A stretch of DNA of 63,366 bases from Mycobacteriales bacterium (GTDB lineage: Bacteria > Actinomycetota > Actinomycetes > Mycobacteriales > QHCE01). Shown in pieces: positions 1-8,096 of this stretch. Within the stretch, counting starts at the first letter, position 1, and each line of letters opens with the position of its first letter. The stretch spans positions 1 to 63,366 of the forward strand of contig JABFVL010000044.1 in the NCBI GenBank assembly GCA_013362805.1, written 5' to 3'. The notes under the pieces are model-generated. The model did not search any database and was not told the DNA's origin. It was given only the letters and a program-made list of their open reading frames with translations. Position numbers and translations under genes: made by a program.

Positions 1-164
1 GCGTACTGCTCGACGACGCCGCTGACGTCGGAGGCGTAGAGGTTGCGGTGCGGGGCGTCCTGGGCCCACGAGGGCAGCGACACCCGGGGCGCGCGGAAGC
101 GGGCCTGCCAGCGGGCGGTGACCTCCGGTGGGAGGGCGGGGGCGGCGGTCGACTCGGCAGTCAC
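1..164 (-). CDS. S9 family peptidase, N-terminal fragment (cut by window edge)
   Basis: Reading leftward from a GTG at 164 gives an open frame to the window edge, about 54 residues. The start is chosen because GGGAGG lies 7 bases upstream; an in-frame ATG at 173 is the alternative. The segment SLPSWAQDAPHRNLYASD looks like the beginning of actinobacterial prolyl-oligopeptidase/acylaminoacyl-peptidase proteins, whose beta-propeller and Ser-Asp-His hydrolase domains would lie outside the window. Nearly every third codon position is G or C, and the stretch 1-240 is 76% GC by count, against about 58% in the genes to the right. This is unlike its neighbours and suggests either foreign DNA or a chimeric join. 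The family call is moderate because only the N-terminus is visible. Confidence 0.6.
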   Translation of the reverse strand, partial: MTAESTAAPALPPEVTARWQARFRAPRVSLPSWAQDAPHRNLYASDVSGVVEQY

Positions 165-205
165 ACGGCCCATCCTCCCAGGGCGCGAGAACGGCCCGGG
201 AACGA

Positions 206-235
206 CTCAGGGGCCGCCATGCGGCGGCCCCTGAG
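206..235 (-). terminator. GC-rich hairpin downstream of tRNA-Pro
   Basis: A perfect 13-bp inverted repeat (206-218 and 223-235) with the 4-base loop ATGC lies directly 3' of the tRNA-Pro gene. It has no T-run, so it may be a Rho-independent-like terminator of the GC-rich actinobacterial kind or a processing signal. It belongs compositionally to the GC-rich left scrap. Confidence 0.5.
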
Positions 236-240
236 CAGAG

Positions 241-314
241 TCGGGGTGACAGGATTTGAACCTGCGGCCTCGTCGTCCCGAACGACGCGCGCTACCAAGC
301 TGCGCCACACCCCG
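241..314 (-). tRNA. tRNA-Pro(CGG)
   Basis: On the minus strand the sequence folds into a complete cloverleaf: 7-bp acceptor stem CGGGGTG/CACCCCG, D-arm with GCAGCTTGGTAGCGC, anticodon stem CGTCG/CGACG with loop TTCGGGA (anticodon CGG, reading CCG), and T-arm GCAGGTTCAAATCCTGT. The discriminator base is A at 241. CCA is not encoded. The gene lies at the boundary between the 76% GC segment and the lower-GC chromosome. tRNA 3' ends are common integration targets and are also common sites of false contig joins. Confidence 0.95.
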
Positions 315-428
315 TTTCAATTCCGCCCAATCCTTTGCAAGGAGAACGCGGTGGCTTCGCGGGAAGTCACCGATGAGCCGGGAAGTGACCTTCAACGAAG
401 CCGATATATGAGGCGTGGGAAGTTTAGC

Positions 429-1361
429 TCACGCCGCAACCGCGGCATCTGCGCGGGTGGCAGCGTGCCGGGCCTCTGGCGCTCCAATCAAAGTGAGCAC
501 GCTTGCCTCTGGCGCGCAAGCGATGCGCACTGGGAAGTAAGGCGATGTGCCCAGGCCAGCGGAGACATGAAGCCAAGTCTCGCCAGACCAACGGTGCAGC
601 CCCTTGGCGAAGGAACGGTCGAGTCCGCAGTTGGTCACCAGCGCGCCATAGCCAGGGACACAGATCTGGCCTCCGTGGGTGTGACCAGTAAGAACAAGGT
701 CGAATCCGTCGCGGGCGAAGCGGTCGACAATGCGCGGTTCGGGGGAGTGCACGAGCCCAATGTGGATATCCGCCTCGGGATCAACGGGGCATGCGATGGC
801 ATCGTAGTTATCGAGTCGCAGGTGTGGGTCGTCTACGCCCGCGAGTTCAACTGTGCGGCCCCCAGCCGTGAGGGTGGTGCGGTGATGAGTCAGATCGGTC
901 CAGCCCGAGCCTGTGAGCGCGTCACGCAGTTGGCGCCACGGCAAGGGCTGGCCAAGTTTGGGCGTGGCGCTTGAGCTGAAGTAGCTGAGTGGGTTTTTAA
1001 GTACCGGACCGTAATAGTCGTTGCTGCCGAAAACGAAACCACCTGGGTAGTCCAGGAGCGGCTCCAACGCTTCCAATACCGCCGGCACCGCAGCGGGCCC
1101 CGCTAGGTTGTCTCCGGTCAAAATGACCAGATCTGGGTCGGTCGCGGCCAGGCTGGACACCCATTGTTGTTTGGAACGTTGCCCGGGGAGCATATGCAGG
1201 TCACTAATGTGGAGGACCCGGAGAGGTTCGGCTTCGGGCGCCAAAACTGGCACGTCGAATCGCCGTAGTGTCCAGCGGGTTCTTTCCACCAACGCTCCGT
1301 AGGCGAGGGTGCCGGCGGCAGCAGCGGCCAAGGTAATCGGGATTGCGGTACGCAGACGCAT
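429..1361 (-). CDS. Membrane-anchored metallophosphoesterase (YkuE/Rv3683-like)
   Basis: A 310-residue protein with an N-terminal membrane anchor (about residues 5-23) followed by a calcineurin-like phosphoesterase domain. The metal-binding motifs are visible in order: HISDLH (51-56), LTGDN (81-85), GSND (112-115, in place of GNHD) and GHTHGG near residue 242. The substrate is unknown; relatives hydrolyse phosphodiesters or lipid headgroups at the cytoplasmic membrane. The ATG at 1361 is chosen because it starts the hydrophobic segment; longer frames overlap the divergent gene. Only 19 bases separate it from the divergent YqeY-like start, so both messages may be nearly leaderless. Its position next to ponA2 matches Rv3683 of mycobacteria. 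The GSND replacement of the usual Asn-His-Asp is slightly unusual. Confidence 0.85.
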   Translation of the reverse strand: MRLRTAIPITLAAAAAGTLAYGALVERTRWTLRRFDVPVLAPEAEPLRVLHISDLHMLPGQRSKQQWVSSLAATDPDLVILTGDNLAGPAAVPAVLEALEPLLDYPGGFVFGSNDYYGPVLKNPLSYFSSSATPKLGQPLPWRQLRDALTGSGWTDLTHHRTTLTAGGRTVELAGVDDPHLRLDNYDAIACPVDPEADIHIGLVHSPEPRIVDRFARDGFDLVLTGHTHGGQICVPGYGALVTNCGLDRSFAKGLHRWSGETWLHVSAGLGTSPYFPVRIACAPEASVLTLIGAPEARHAATRADAAVAA

Positions 1362-1380
1362 AGGGAACAGAGTAGTTTCG

Positions 1381-1869
1381 ATGGCTATGAGTGCCACTTC
1401 CGCCACCCCATCTGAGGCCCAATCGACGCTAAAAACTCGCCTCGAAACCGATCGAACCGCGGCGATGAAAGCGAGGGATGAACTGGCGTCCGCAACTTTG
1501 CGCATGGCTTTGGCAGCGATTCGAACTGAGGAAGTCGCTGGTAAAGCCGCACGTACCTTGAACGATGACGAAATTTTGCAGGTTCTTGCGCGCGAATTGA
1601 AGAAGCGCAAAGAGGCCGCTGAGATGTTCGCTAAAGGTGGACGTGACGAGCTGGCGGAGCGCGAACTCGCCGAAGCGGAGGTTTTGGAGCGTTATCTACC
1701 CAAACAATTGTCTGACGTAGAACTAACCGAATTGGTCGCTCAGGCCGTGTCCGAGGCCGGACCTGGGGCAAAAATGGGAGCGGTCATGAAAGCATCGCAC
1801 GCGAAAGTCGCCCGGCGAGCTGATGGCGCTCGCGTTGCCGCCGAGGTCCGTCGCCAGTTGGAAGCCTAA
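1381..1869 (+). CDS. GatB/YqeY domain protein
   Basis: A 162-residue protein of the YqeY family, which resembles the tail domain of the GatB amidotransferase subunit. It has the typical helical pattern: MKARDELASATLRMALAAI near the N-terminus, ELKKRKEAAEMF in the middle, and LERYLPKQLSDVELTELV toward the C-terminus. The cellular role of the family is not firmly established; a link to tRNA-dependent amidation is inferred only from the GatB similarity. The start is ATG at 1381, with ATG 1387 (MSATSATPS) an equal alternative; neither has a clear ribosome-binding site. It is divergent from the metallophosphoesterase and convergent with ponA2, with a shared terminator 5 bases after its stop. A shorter paralogue occurs at 54951-55301. 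Confidence 0.85.
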   Translation: MAMSATSATPSEAQSTLKTRLETDRTAAMKARDELASATLRMALAAIRTEEVAGKAARTLNDDEILQVLARELKKRKEAAEMFAKGGRDELAERELAEAEVLERYLPKQLSDVELTELVAQAVSEAGPGAKMGAVMKASHAKVARRADGARVAAEVRRQLEA

Positions 1870-1873
1870 CTAA

Positions 1874-1917
1874 AAATACGAAATGCCCGCCGAATTTTCG
1901 GCGGGCATTTCGTATTT
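1874..1917. terminator. Bidirectional terminator between YqeY-like gene and ponA2
   Basis: A perfect 21-bp inverted repeat (1874-1894 and 1897-1917, 2-base loop) ends in an AAA/TTT run on each side, so it can stop transcription from both converging genes. Its right arm touches the ponA2 stop codon (1917-1919). Confidence 0.9.
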
Positions 1918-4358
1918 CATCGACCTCGTCGGCTCTGACCTGGTGGTTCACCGTGGCGAGGTGCACTGCCACCGCCAGAATCAGGGTTAGTCGGCTCCGA
2001 TTCATCCGATGGTTTTTTGCCATTGCTGATAAATATTTCTACGGTGCTGCCGCGCGGCGCGTCTTGGTCAGCGCCTGGCGTGGTGTGTGCGACACGGCCA
2101 GCGGGTTGTTCGGAAGAAACCTGGTCGGGATTGACCTTTGCGCGGAATCCAGCCGCTTCGAGCTGCGATTTCGCATCTTCCGGCGTGGCGCCAGTCACGT
2201 TTGGAATGCCGCTTTGATCGCCGTTTATCCGCCCTTCGGTGGGCGGCACAAACTCTGTCGGTGGCGTGTTGGCCAACGCCGTTTTCATAGTGTCTTTGAA
2301 GACTTGGATTGGGTCGTTGGTGTCGCCCACGTTTTCGCTTGGTCGGTCGGGGTTCACTTTCACCGCCGCGGCTGCGAGGTCTGGTGTGTATCCGACGAAC
2401 CATGCTGCGTTGTTGTTGTCGGTTGTACCGGTTTTGCCAGCAACTGGGCGTTGCAGCTCGCTGCCGACACTGGCCGCTGTGACAGCTTTTCCGCAGTCGC
2501 CGTGTGCGGTTTGTCCGACGGGGCAACGCGCGGCATCGGTAGCCGCGTCGGCGATGTCGGGCTCAATCGCCTTTTTGCAGTTGGGATTCGCGTAGGGCTG
2601 CGGTTTTCCATTTGAGTCGAGAATCGCCTTGAGCGGGGTTGGCTCGCAGTACACACCTCGGTTTGCCAACGTCGCGTAGGCACTGGCCATGTCGATGGGC
2701 ATCACCTGGGCGGTGCCCAGGGTGAATGAGGCAAAGCTTTCCGGGTTGGCCTTGATGGCTTTGCCGTCTTCGCCGCGCAGCTTGACGCCCATCCGTTCGG
2801 ACATCTCAACGACGGGCCCGACGTTGGTGGCTTCTTCCAACTGGATGAAGTAGGTGTTGATCGATTGTCCAAACCCGGACCACATGGTTTGGTCGCCCTG
2901 TGGCGCGCCCGGGTAGTTGCTGGGGCAATAAACCGCGCGGCCTCCACGACTGCAGGCCGTGGCGCCGCCACCCCCGTTGGGGAAGCGCGATGCGTATTTC
3001 TGTGGCGAGTTCCGTTTGTAGCTCAGCGGTAGGCCGTGTTCGAGGGCGGACAGCATTGAGAACATTTTGAACGTTGAACCGGCCTGGTAGCCGGGGCTGG
3101 ATTCGGTTCCTGTCAGCAGCGGAATTGTGGTGTTCGGATATTTCTTCCCACCAGCGTTTTCTTCAATGCTGAATGTCCTGTTGTTTGCCATGCCCACGAC
3201 GCGCCCCGTGGGTGGTTCGATAAGCACAACGCCGACCATGAATCGGTTTTCGCGTGATACTTGTTTATCTACGGCGGCTTGTGCCGCGTCGTTTACCTCA
3301 GGGTTGTATGCGGTGGTGATGTGGTAGCCACCGCGTTCAAGCTTTTGCAGGCGTTCGCGAGCGGTTTTGCCGAATGCGGGGTTTTCTTTCCACCATTCGA
3401 CGAAGTATGAGCAGTAGAAGCCGTAGCGCTCTTTGTCGGGTGCGTTCTCGCATTTGCGTGGTTCGCTTTGCGGGTTGAGAACGATGTCTTCTTTTTCTGC
3501 CGCTTCGGCTTGTTTCTTGGTGATGAATTCTTGATCGAGCATTCGGTCAAGCACATAGTTGCGGCGTTCTTTCGCGGCTTTTCCATCGCCGACGGCTGGG
3601 TTGTATTCCGTTGGGCTTTGAACCAGGCCCGCGAGCAGGGCGGCTTCCCCCAAAGTCAGGTCTTTGGGTTCCTTATTAAAGTAGGCCTTTGACGCTGACC
3701 AGATGCCATGGGCGCGGTTTCCGAAGAATGCCATGTTGAGGTAGTGCTCAAGGATCTGCTTTTTATCGAGTTCTTTTTCTACGGCAATGGCGTAGCGGAT
3801 TTCTCGAATTTTGCGCGCCGCGGTTGGCGCGGTTGCTTTCTCGCGTTCTTCTTTAGTTTTCGCCGAGTATTGGAGCACCATTTTTACGTATTGCTGCGTG
3901 AGGGTTGAGGCGCCCTGTTTAGTGCCGCCAGCAGATTTGTTCGCCAATGCGGCGCGCAGGATGCCGTTTGGGTCCACGCCTCGGTGTTCATAAAAACGTT
4001 GGTCTTCCGCGGCGACCATTGCGTCTTGCATGATTTTCGGCACCTGGTCGATTTTGATGTTGGTGCGGTTTTCGTCGTAGAACGAGGTTATGTAGTTGCC
4101 ATTGGCGTCATACAGTTTTGATGTTTGTGGAATGAATGGCTTCGCCAAGTCATTAGGTAGATTTTGGAATGAATCGGAGGCGGCCTTGGCCGTCAATCCG
4201 GTGATCCCCACTGCGGGAAAGGCTGAGGCGGCGACGACGATCCCGGCTACTAGTCCGCATAGCGCCAGAGTGAGAACGCGTCCAAGTTTGCGCCCTACGG
4301 AAGTAGGTGGGGCTGGTTGTGTTGCTGGCTGCGGCCCCATCAAGTCATCTAGTGACAT
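1917..4358 (-). CDS. ponA2: Bifunctional class A penicillin-binding protein with PASTA domain (PonA2-type)
   Basis: An 813-residue peptidoglycan polymerase. It has a cytoplasmic N-terminus, a membrane segment at about 26-52, a GT51 glycosyltransferase domain with the catalytic Glu in EDQRFYEHRG (118-127) and QGASTLTQQ (148-156), and a transpeptidase domain with STFK (428-431), SIN (499-501) and KTGTT (642-646). A single C-terminal PASTA repeat (about 707-772) is followed by a Pro/Gly/Ser-rich tail. All catalytic residues are present, so it should make and cross-link glycan strands at the outer face of the membrane. The ATG at 4358 has TAGGAA 1-2 bases before it. Its position beside whiB4 and the Rv3679/Rv3680-like ATPases is the conserved ponA2 context in mycobacteria. 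The four cysteines around 303-316 and 470-478 may form disulfides (inference). Confidence 0.93.
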   Translation of the reverse strand: MSLDDLMGPQPATQPAPPTSVGRKLGRVLTLALCGLVAGIVVAASAFPAVGITGLTAKAASDSFQNLPNDLAKPFIPQTSKLYDANGNYITSFYDENRTNIKIDQVPKIMQDAMVAAEDQRFYEHRGVDPNGILRAALANKSAGGTKQGASTLTQQYVKMVLQYSAKTKEEREKATAPTAARKIREIRYAIAVEKELDKKQILEHYLNMAFFGNRAHGIWSASKAYFNKEPKDLTLGEAALLAGLVQSPTEYNPAVGDGKAAKERRNYVLDRMLDQEFITKKQAEAAEKEDIVLNPQSEPRKCENAPDKERYGFYCSYFVEWWKENPAFGKTARERLQKLERGGYHITTAYNPEVNDAAQAAVDKQVSRENRFMVGVVLIEPPTGRVVGMANNRTFSIEENAGGKKYPNTTIPLLTGTESSPGYQAGSTFKMFSMLSALEHGLPLSYKRNSPQKYASRFPNGGGGATACSRGGRAVYCPSNYPGAPQGDQTMWSGFGQSINTYFIQLEEATNVGPVVEMSERMGVKLRGEDGKAIKANPESFASFTLGTAQVMPIDMASAYATLANRGVYCEPTPLKAILDSNGKPQPYANPNCKKAIEPDIADAATDAARCPVGQTAHGDCGKAVTAASVGSELQRPVAGKTGTTDNNNAAWFVGYTPDLAAAAVKVNPDRPSENVGDTNDPIQVFKDTMKTALANTPPTEFVPPTEGRINGDQSGIPNVTGATPEDAKSQLEAAGFRAKVNPDQVSSEQPAGRVAHTTPGADQDAPRGSTVEIFISNGKKPSDESEPTNPDSGGGSAPRHGEPPGQSRRGR

Positions 4359-4821
4359 TTCCTACTCACACTCGCATTTCGATCGTTATCTTTGGCACCT
4401 GTCTCGGGCCAGGTTTAAGGGTACGTTGTGGGCGCATCTGGTTTGCGGTGCGACCTTGCTCTTTCGGGCAGCGATATTGCCGTCTTGTCAGGCACTGCCG
4501 GTGTGTTTGCGAATGTTGCCGAATTTCGTGTAATACACCTATCGGGCATTTTGCCGGGTCTTTTCTCAAATAAATTGTTTCGCGTGTGACTCACAACACC
4601 ACGTGCGACCTGCGCCTTTTCCTCCTTTTAGTGGATGCCTCGCGCCATAGGGATGAGGCAAAGTCTGTTCGATTAGCCGCTGCCGCTACAGCTGTCCATT
4701 TCATACCGTCCTGATCCAAGGAGTGTCGGACAGCACACGATGAGCTTAGGGATGGGCTTATGGCTGCCCGGCAACCTGTCATGTAGTGCCGGAATTGGGG
4801 ACGGCAAGGGGGCCGGCGATA
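4359..4821. promoter_or_regulatory. Divergent ponA2/whiB4 intergenic region
   Basis: There is no convincing gene in these 463 bases; short frames here have no start signal or family features. The region must hold the promoters of ponA2 (leftward) and whiB4 (rightward). The only clear symmetric site is an 11-bp perfect palindrome TGTGACTCACA at 4585-4595. It shares half-sites with Crp operators (TGTGA/TCACA) but has a 1-base rather than a 6-base spacer, so I do not call it a Crp site. Confidence 0.45.
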
Positions 4822-5124
4822 ATGGGGCTAGTAGACGATTGGGCGAGCAAAGCGGCTTGTCGACAGAGTGATCCAGATTCGCTCTTCGTACAAGGTGCTG
4901 CGCAAAATCGAGCAAAAGCGGTGTGCATGGGGTGCCCTGTGCGTACCGAATGTCTCGCAGACGCACTCGATAATCGGGTCGAGTTCGGTGTGTGGGGCGG
5001 AATGACAGAACGGGAACGTCGCGCATTGTTGCGGCGCCGTCCCGATGTAGATTCGTGGTGGACGTTGCTAGATTCTGCCCGCCGCGCATATGTCACCAAA
5101 CCCGCAGATGAACTCGTAGCCTAG
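4822..5124 (+). CDS. whiB4: WhiB-family iron-sulfur regulator (WhiB4-type)
   Basis: A 100-residue Wbl protein. The four cluster ligands are ACRQ (Cys13), VCMGC (Cys35, Cys38) and TEC (Cys44), followed by the family turn GVWGG and the basic helix MTERERRALLRRRP. The family binds a [4Fe-4S] cluster that senses O2 or NO and controls transcription, usually together with the principal sigma factor. The ATG at 4822 is preferred because AAGGGGG lies 9 bases upstream; a GTG at 4786 in frame would add 12 residues but lacks a binding site. The assignment to WhiB4 rests on DPDSLFVQGAAQ and DNRVEFGVWGGMTER, which closely resemble the mycobacterial protein, and on the conserved place between ponA2 and the two ArsA-like ATPase genes. 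Confidence 0.9.
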   Translation: MGLVDDWASKAACRQSDPDSLFVQGAAQNRAKAVCMGCPVRTECLADALDNRVEFGVWGGMTERERRALLRRRPDVDSWWTLLDSARRAYVTKPADELVA

Positions 5125-5138
5125 CTGCGAGTTTTTTT
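5112..5138 (+). terminator. Rho-independent terminator of whiB4
   Basis: An 8-bp stem (5112-5119 and 5125-5132, one G-T pair) with loop CCTAG is followed by seven T (5132-5138). The hairpin spans the whiB4 stop codon itself, a compact arrangement. Confidence 0.8.
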
Positions 5139-5147
5139 GTGCCCGCC

Positions 5148-6257
5148 CTACTTAGCTGGGGCGGGCTCTAACTCTGGGAAGACTCCGCGCAAATCATCCA
5201 AGTCGTTGATTGCCTCGTTATATCCGCTGATGGTAGCCACCGAGCAATCTGGATGGCCAGCGGCGAGCTCGGCGATCAACACCTGCTGATGCGTGGCTTC
5301 CTTGGCTACACCCGCGTGCAACCGCAATGCTGCGGCGGCCACTGGTGAGGAAGCTACCTGTGCGGCGCGCAAGCTCGCGCCCGCGTCCAGCTCGGACACG
5401 GTGTCTTGCACCACCCGGTTAACGACAAATCCAGCAAAAGGCATGTCATCCCGCACGAGCCGATCAGCGAAATATGAAGCTTCATCCATCGACTCGGCGC
5501 GAGGTGCCGCGATCACCACAAAAGCTGTTTGGTCAGCTGCGAGCAACGCATAGGTGCGCTCGGCCCGCTGTTGAAATCCACCAAACAATGATTCGGCGGC
5601 GGACATGAACGCACCGGCGTCCTTGAGAAGTTGAGCACCCACCACTTTGCTGAGCACTTTATGAACCAGGGTCAGAGATAGCGAAAATGCTTTCAACATT
5701 CCACGGCCAGAAGCACGCGCGGGCGCGACCAGCAGGCGCGCCATTCGACTGTCCCAGAACCCGGCGAGCGCACGGGGCGCGTCTAGAAAGTCCAAGGCAG
5801 AACGTGACGGCGGAGTATCCACCACGATCACATCCCAGCGAGTATCAGCCGCCAACTGGCCAAGCTTTTCCCTGGCCATATATTCCTGAGTGCCCGCGAG
5901 TGAAGAAGAAATCGATTCGTAGAAAGGATTGGTCAATATTTCTTCTGCGCGTTCCGGTTTCGCATACGCCAGCACCATGTCATCCAAAGTGCTTTTCATG
6001 TCCAGCATCATGGCGTGCAACTCGCCATTGATCCCGGGGACTGGATGCGGTGTGTTGTCGAGTTCCTCCAGACCCAAAGCTTGTGCCAAACGACGCGCCG
6101 GGTCGATGGTGAGCACGACTGTGCGGCGCCCAAGTTCGGCGCCCCGAAGAGCCAAAGCCGCTGCCAAAGTGGTTTTTCCAACGCCACCGGACCCGCAACA
6201 CACAATTATTCTTTTGGTTCGGTCACGCACCAATGCGTCCAGATCAAGCGATCTCAT
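5148..6257 (-). CDS. ArsA/Get3-family ATPase (Rv3680-like)
   Basis: A 369-residue P-loop ATPase of the anion-transporting ATPase class. It has the deviant Walker A CGSGGVGKTTLAAAL (about 21-35), a switch I/DP motif in LTIDPARRLAQ and a Walker B-like VIVVDTPPSRSALDFL. Proteins of this class are cytoplasmic dimers that couple ATP hydrolysis to client or oxyanion handling. The nearest functional analogue by position is mycobacterial Rv3680, whose partner Rv3679 corresponds to the gene immediately upstream. The start ATG overlaps the upstream stop by 4 bases (ATGA), which implies translational coupling and a heteromeric complex with the preceding ATPase. The hydrophobic patch AFSLSLTLVHKVLSKVVG could be a client-binding or membrane-facing segment (inference). 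Confidence 0.87.
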   Translation of the reverse strand: MRSLDLDALVRDRTKRIIVCCGSGGVGKTTLAAALALRGAELGRRTVVLTIDPARRLAQALGLEELDNTPHPVPGINGELHAMMLDMKSTLDDMVLAYAKPERAEEILTNPFYESISSSLAGTQEYMAREKLGQLAADTRWDVIVVDTPPSRSALDFLDAPRALAGFWDSRMARLLVAPARASGRGMLKAFSLSLTLVHKVLSKVVGAQLLKDAGAFMSAAESLFGGFQQRAERTYALLAADQTAFVVIAAPRAESMDEASYFADRLVRDDMPFAGFVVNRVVQDTVSELDAGASLRAAQVASSPVAAAALRLHAGVAKEATHQQVLIAELAAGHPDCSVATISGYNEAINDLDDLRGVFPELEPAPAK

Positions 6258-7222
6258 GCGAAATCTCCGAGCCGTGTGCCTAGCTCCCGAACCGCCGCCC
6301 TATTGATGCCGCCAAACAGTTGTGGCAGTTCAACGTAGGGCAAGCCCAAGGTCTCGAGTGAGGCGCGATGTTCTGTTTCGTTATCCTGCCGTTGACGATG
6401 ACCACGAGTTTGCTCAGCCAAGCTCGCGAGCATTGTCCGGCTCGTTGGCAAACCCGCCGCATCCAATGCCCGAGCAATGTCCACTTGAGTAATTCGACCC
6501 GCTGGCAAAGGCACCGGGCTCGTGCGGTTACCTATGACAGAGCCAAAAGCGATTCCCAAACTCCGCAGCTCGGGTACGGATTCGATTGTTTCCCGAACGG
6601 GCATGTCTTCGAGAAGGGTAACCAAGTGCAGCGCCGTGCTCGGATCAGCGAGCATGCTCGTCACTAGCTCGCCGTGACGTTTCAAAGGCCCAATTTTTAC
6701 AAGTTGGGCAACTTCGTGGGCCGCCCCCAGCACTCGGGCGACGCGCCCTGTTGGCGGAGCATCAAGCACAACGGCGTCGTAGATGTACTCGCCGGCATTG
6801 TCGCGTCGCCGCAGTGCCTCGGTGATTTTCCCGATGAGAAGCACATCACGCACACCTGGGGCAATAGTTGTCGCGAAGTCGATGGCGCCGAGACGACGCA
6901 ATCCGCGAGCCGCTTTGCCCATGGAGTAAAAAATTTCCAGGTAGTCAATCAATGCGGTTTCGGCGTCCACAGCGATGCCGTGTACGGCTCCACCTGTTTT
7001 TCCGATGAGGATCTTCTCTTCGCCGTATCCCAGGGGAGCGGTGTCTAGCACTCTGGCTAGAGCTTGCCGGCCCTCGATTTCTGCGAGCAGCACTTTTTTG
7101 CCGGCATCTGCCAGAGCGAGTGCCAGGGCGCTCGCGACCGTTGTTTTGCCGACACCGCCTTTGCCGGTGACGATGTGCCATCGGATTGGAGGTGCGCTGG
7201 GGCTCGTTGACTGTTCGATCAT
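6254..7222 (-). CDS. ArsA/Get3-family ATPase (Rv3679-like)
   Basis: A 322-residue P-loop ATPase, first gene of a two-ATPase operon. The Walker A HIVTGKGGVGKTTVASAL is near residues 16-33, and AVVLDAPPTGRVARVL is the Walker B/switch II region. It keeps the intradimer signature lysine of the MinD/ArsA class (GKGGVGKT), whereas its partner downstream has GSGGVGKT, so the two may contribute unequally to a shared active site. The start is ATG 7222 because the residues that follow lead directly into the first strand; an ATG at 7237 would add 5 residues. The pair corresponds to Rv3679-Rv3680 beside whiB4 in mycobacteria. What the complex handles is not visible in the sequence. Confidence 0.87.
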   Translation of the reverse strand: MIEQSTSPSAPPIRWHIVTGKGGVGKTTVASALALALADAGKKVLLAEIEGRQALARVLDTAPLGYGEEKILIGKTGGAVHGIAVDAETALIDYLEIFYSMGKAARGLRRLGAIDFATTIAPGVRDVLLIGKITEALRRRDNAGEYIYDAVVLDAPPTGRVARVLGAAHEVAQLVKIGPLKRHGELVTSMLADPSTALHLVTLLEDMPVRETIESVPELRSLGIAFGSVIGNRTSPVPLPAGRITQVDIARALDAAGLPTSRTMLASLAEQTRGHRQRQDNETEHRASLETLGLPYVELPQLFGGINRAAVRELGTRLGDFA

Positions 7223-7295
7223 GACTCTCACGAGCATATGGGCCTGGTTTTCGCTCCGGTGCAGCGCACCGCTCGCACGGCGAAAATGAGGCTTT

Positions 7296-8009
7296 TTAGC
7301 GCATGGCGGCTGAGGTGCCAGAATCGGCGACGCTGGAATCGTGAGCGCCACCTTCGCTGTTGCAGACCACCCATTTGCCGTCTTCTTTAATGACGGGATA
7401 AACGCCATCATCGTCGATATCGTGGGTTTCTCCGTCAACGGTTGCTTCACCTTTGACGGTGTATTTCACTTCGTAATGATCTTCGGAGATCTCTTCTTCA
7501 TCGGTGACAGTGAATTTCACATCGAGTTTCATGTCGGTATCGAGATCGTCTTCGTCGATTTCGGCTCGATCTTCTTCGCACGACAAGTCCATGATGTCGT
7601 CTATGTCCTGAGCGATGATGGCATCGGCGTACTGTTCGACGACCGCCGTTGGGTTGTCGCTGTTTGTGCCACCGCCACCGCTGCTCTCATCGTCTTTGCT
7701 CGCGAAATAGAGGGCTAAGCCGCCTCCGCCGCCCAAAACCACCACTAACGCGACGATGCTGATGATGACTAAGGCTGTTTTAGCACCGCCGCCTTGTGGC
7801 GGAGGGCCGACTGGGCCACCTGGATATTGTGGCACTTGTTGCCATGGCTGCCCGGCACTCATTGCGGGGTCAAAGCCGCCAGGCTGATGTGCATATTGCG
7901 GCTGAGGATATCCAGGTTGCGGAGCAGCGGGACCTACATAGCCAGGCTGAGTGGGATACCCAGAATTTGAGTAATCTGGCTGGCCGTAACCGCCGTAGGG
8001 CTGGTTCAT
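7296..8009 (-). CDS. Membrane-anchored protein with Pro/Gln/Gly-rich head and NTF2-like tail (paralogue 1 of 3)
   Basis: A 237-residue protein: a disordered cytoplasmic head rich in Gln-Pro-Gly-Tyr (1-75), one membrane segment (TALVIISIVALVVVLG and following, about 79-103), a Ser/Gly linker and an acidic extracytoplasmic domain. The domain starts AVVEQYADAIIAQD and resembles DUF4878/NTF2-like secreted domains. It has two cysteines, in DLSCEED and WVVCNSEGG, matched in both downstream paralogues and probably disulfide-bonded. AGGAG lies 9 bases before the ATG. It is third in a row of three same-strand paralogues and just upstream of the ArsA-like pair, which could be co-transcribed. The function is unknown; the acidic domain and low-complexity head suggest a scaffold or sensor at the membrane (inference). 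Confidence 0.8.
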   Translation of the reverse strand: MNQPYGGYGQPDYSNSGYPTQPGYVGPAAPQPGYPQPQYAHQPGGFDPAMSAGQPWQQVPQYPGGPVGPPPQGGGAKTALVIISIVALVVVLGGGGGLALYFASKDDESSGGGGTNSDNPTAVVEQYADAIIAQDIDDIMDLSCEEDRAEIDEDDLDTDMKLDVKFTVTDEEEISEDHYEVKYTVKGEATVDGETHDIDDDGVYPVIKEDGKWVVCNSEGGAHDSSVADSGTSAAMR

Positions 8010-8096
8010 CGCATCTGCTCCTCGAGTTCATCGCACATTATCGCGAGGCTCGATCTCTCCGCTGAGAGTTGTCGAGATTTGAGCAATCCGCTGAAC

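Noticed and set aside
241..314. Integrative element at tRNA-Pro extending rightward
   Set aside because: No integrase and no repeat of the tRNA 3' end in the window, and genes to the right follow conserved chromosomal order; the break is on the left side only.
4366..4782. Short frames in the ponA2/whiB4 gap
   Set aside because: They lie in a promoter region, have no start signals and no conserved pattern.
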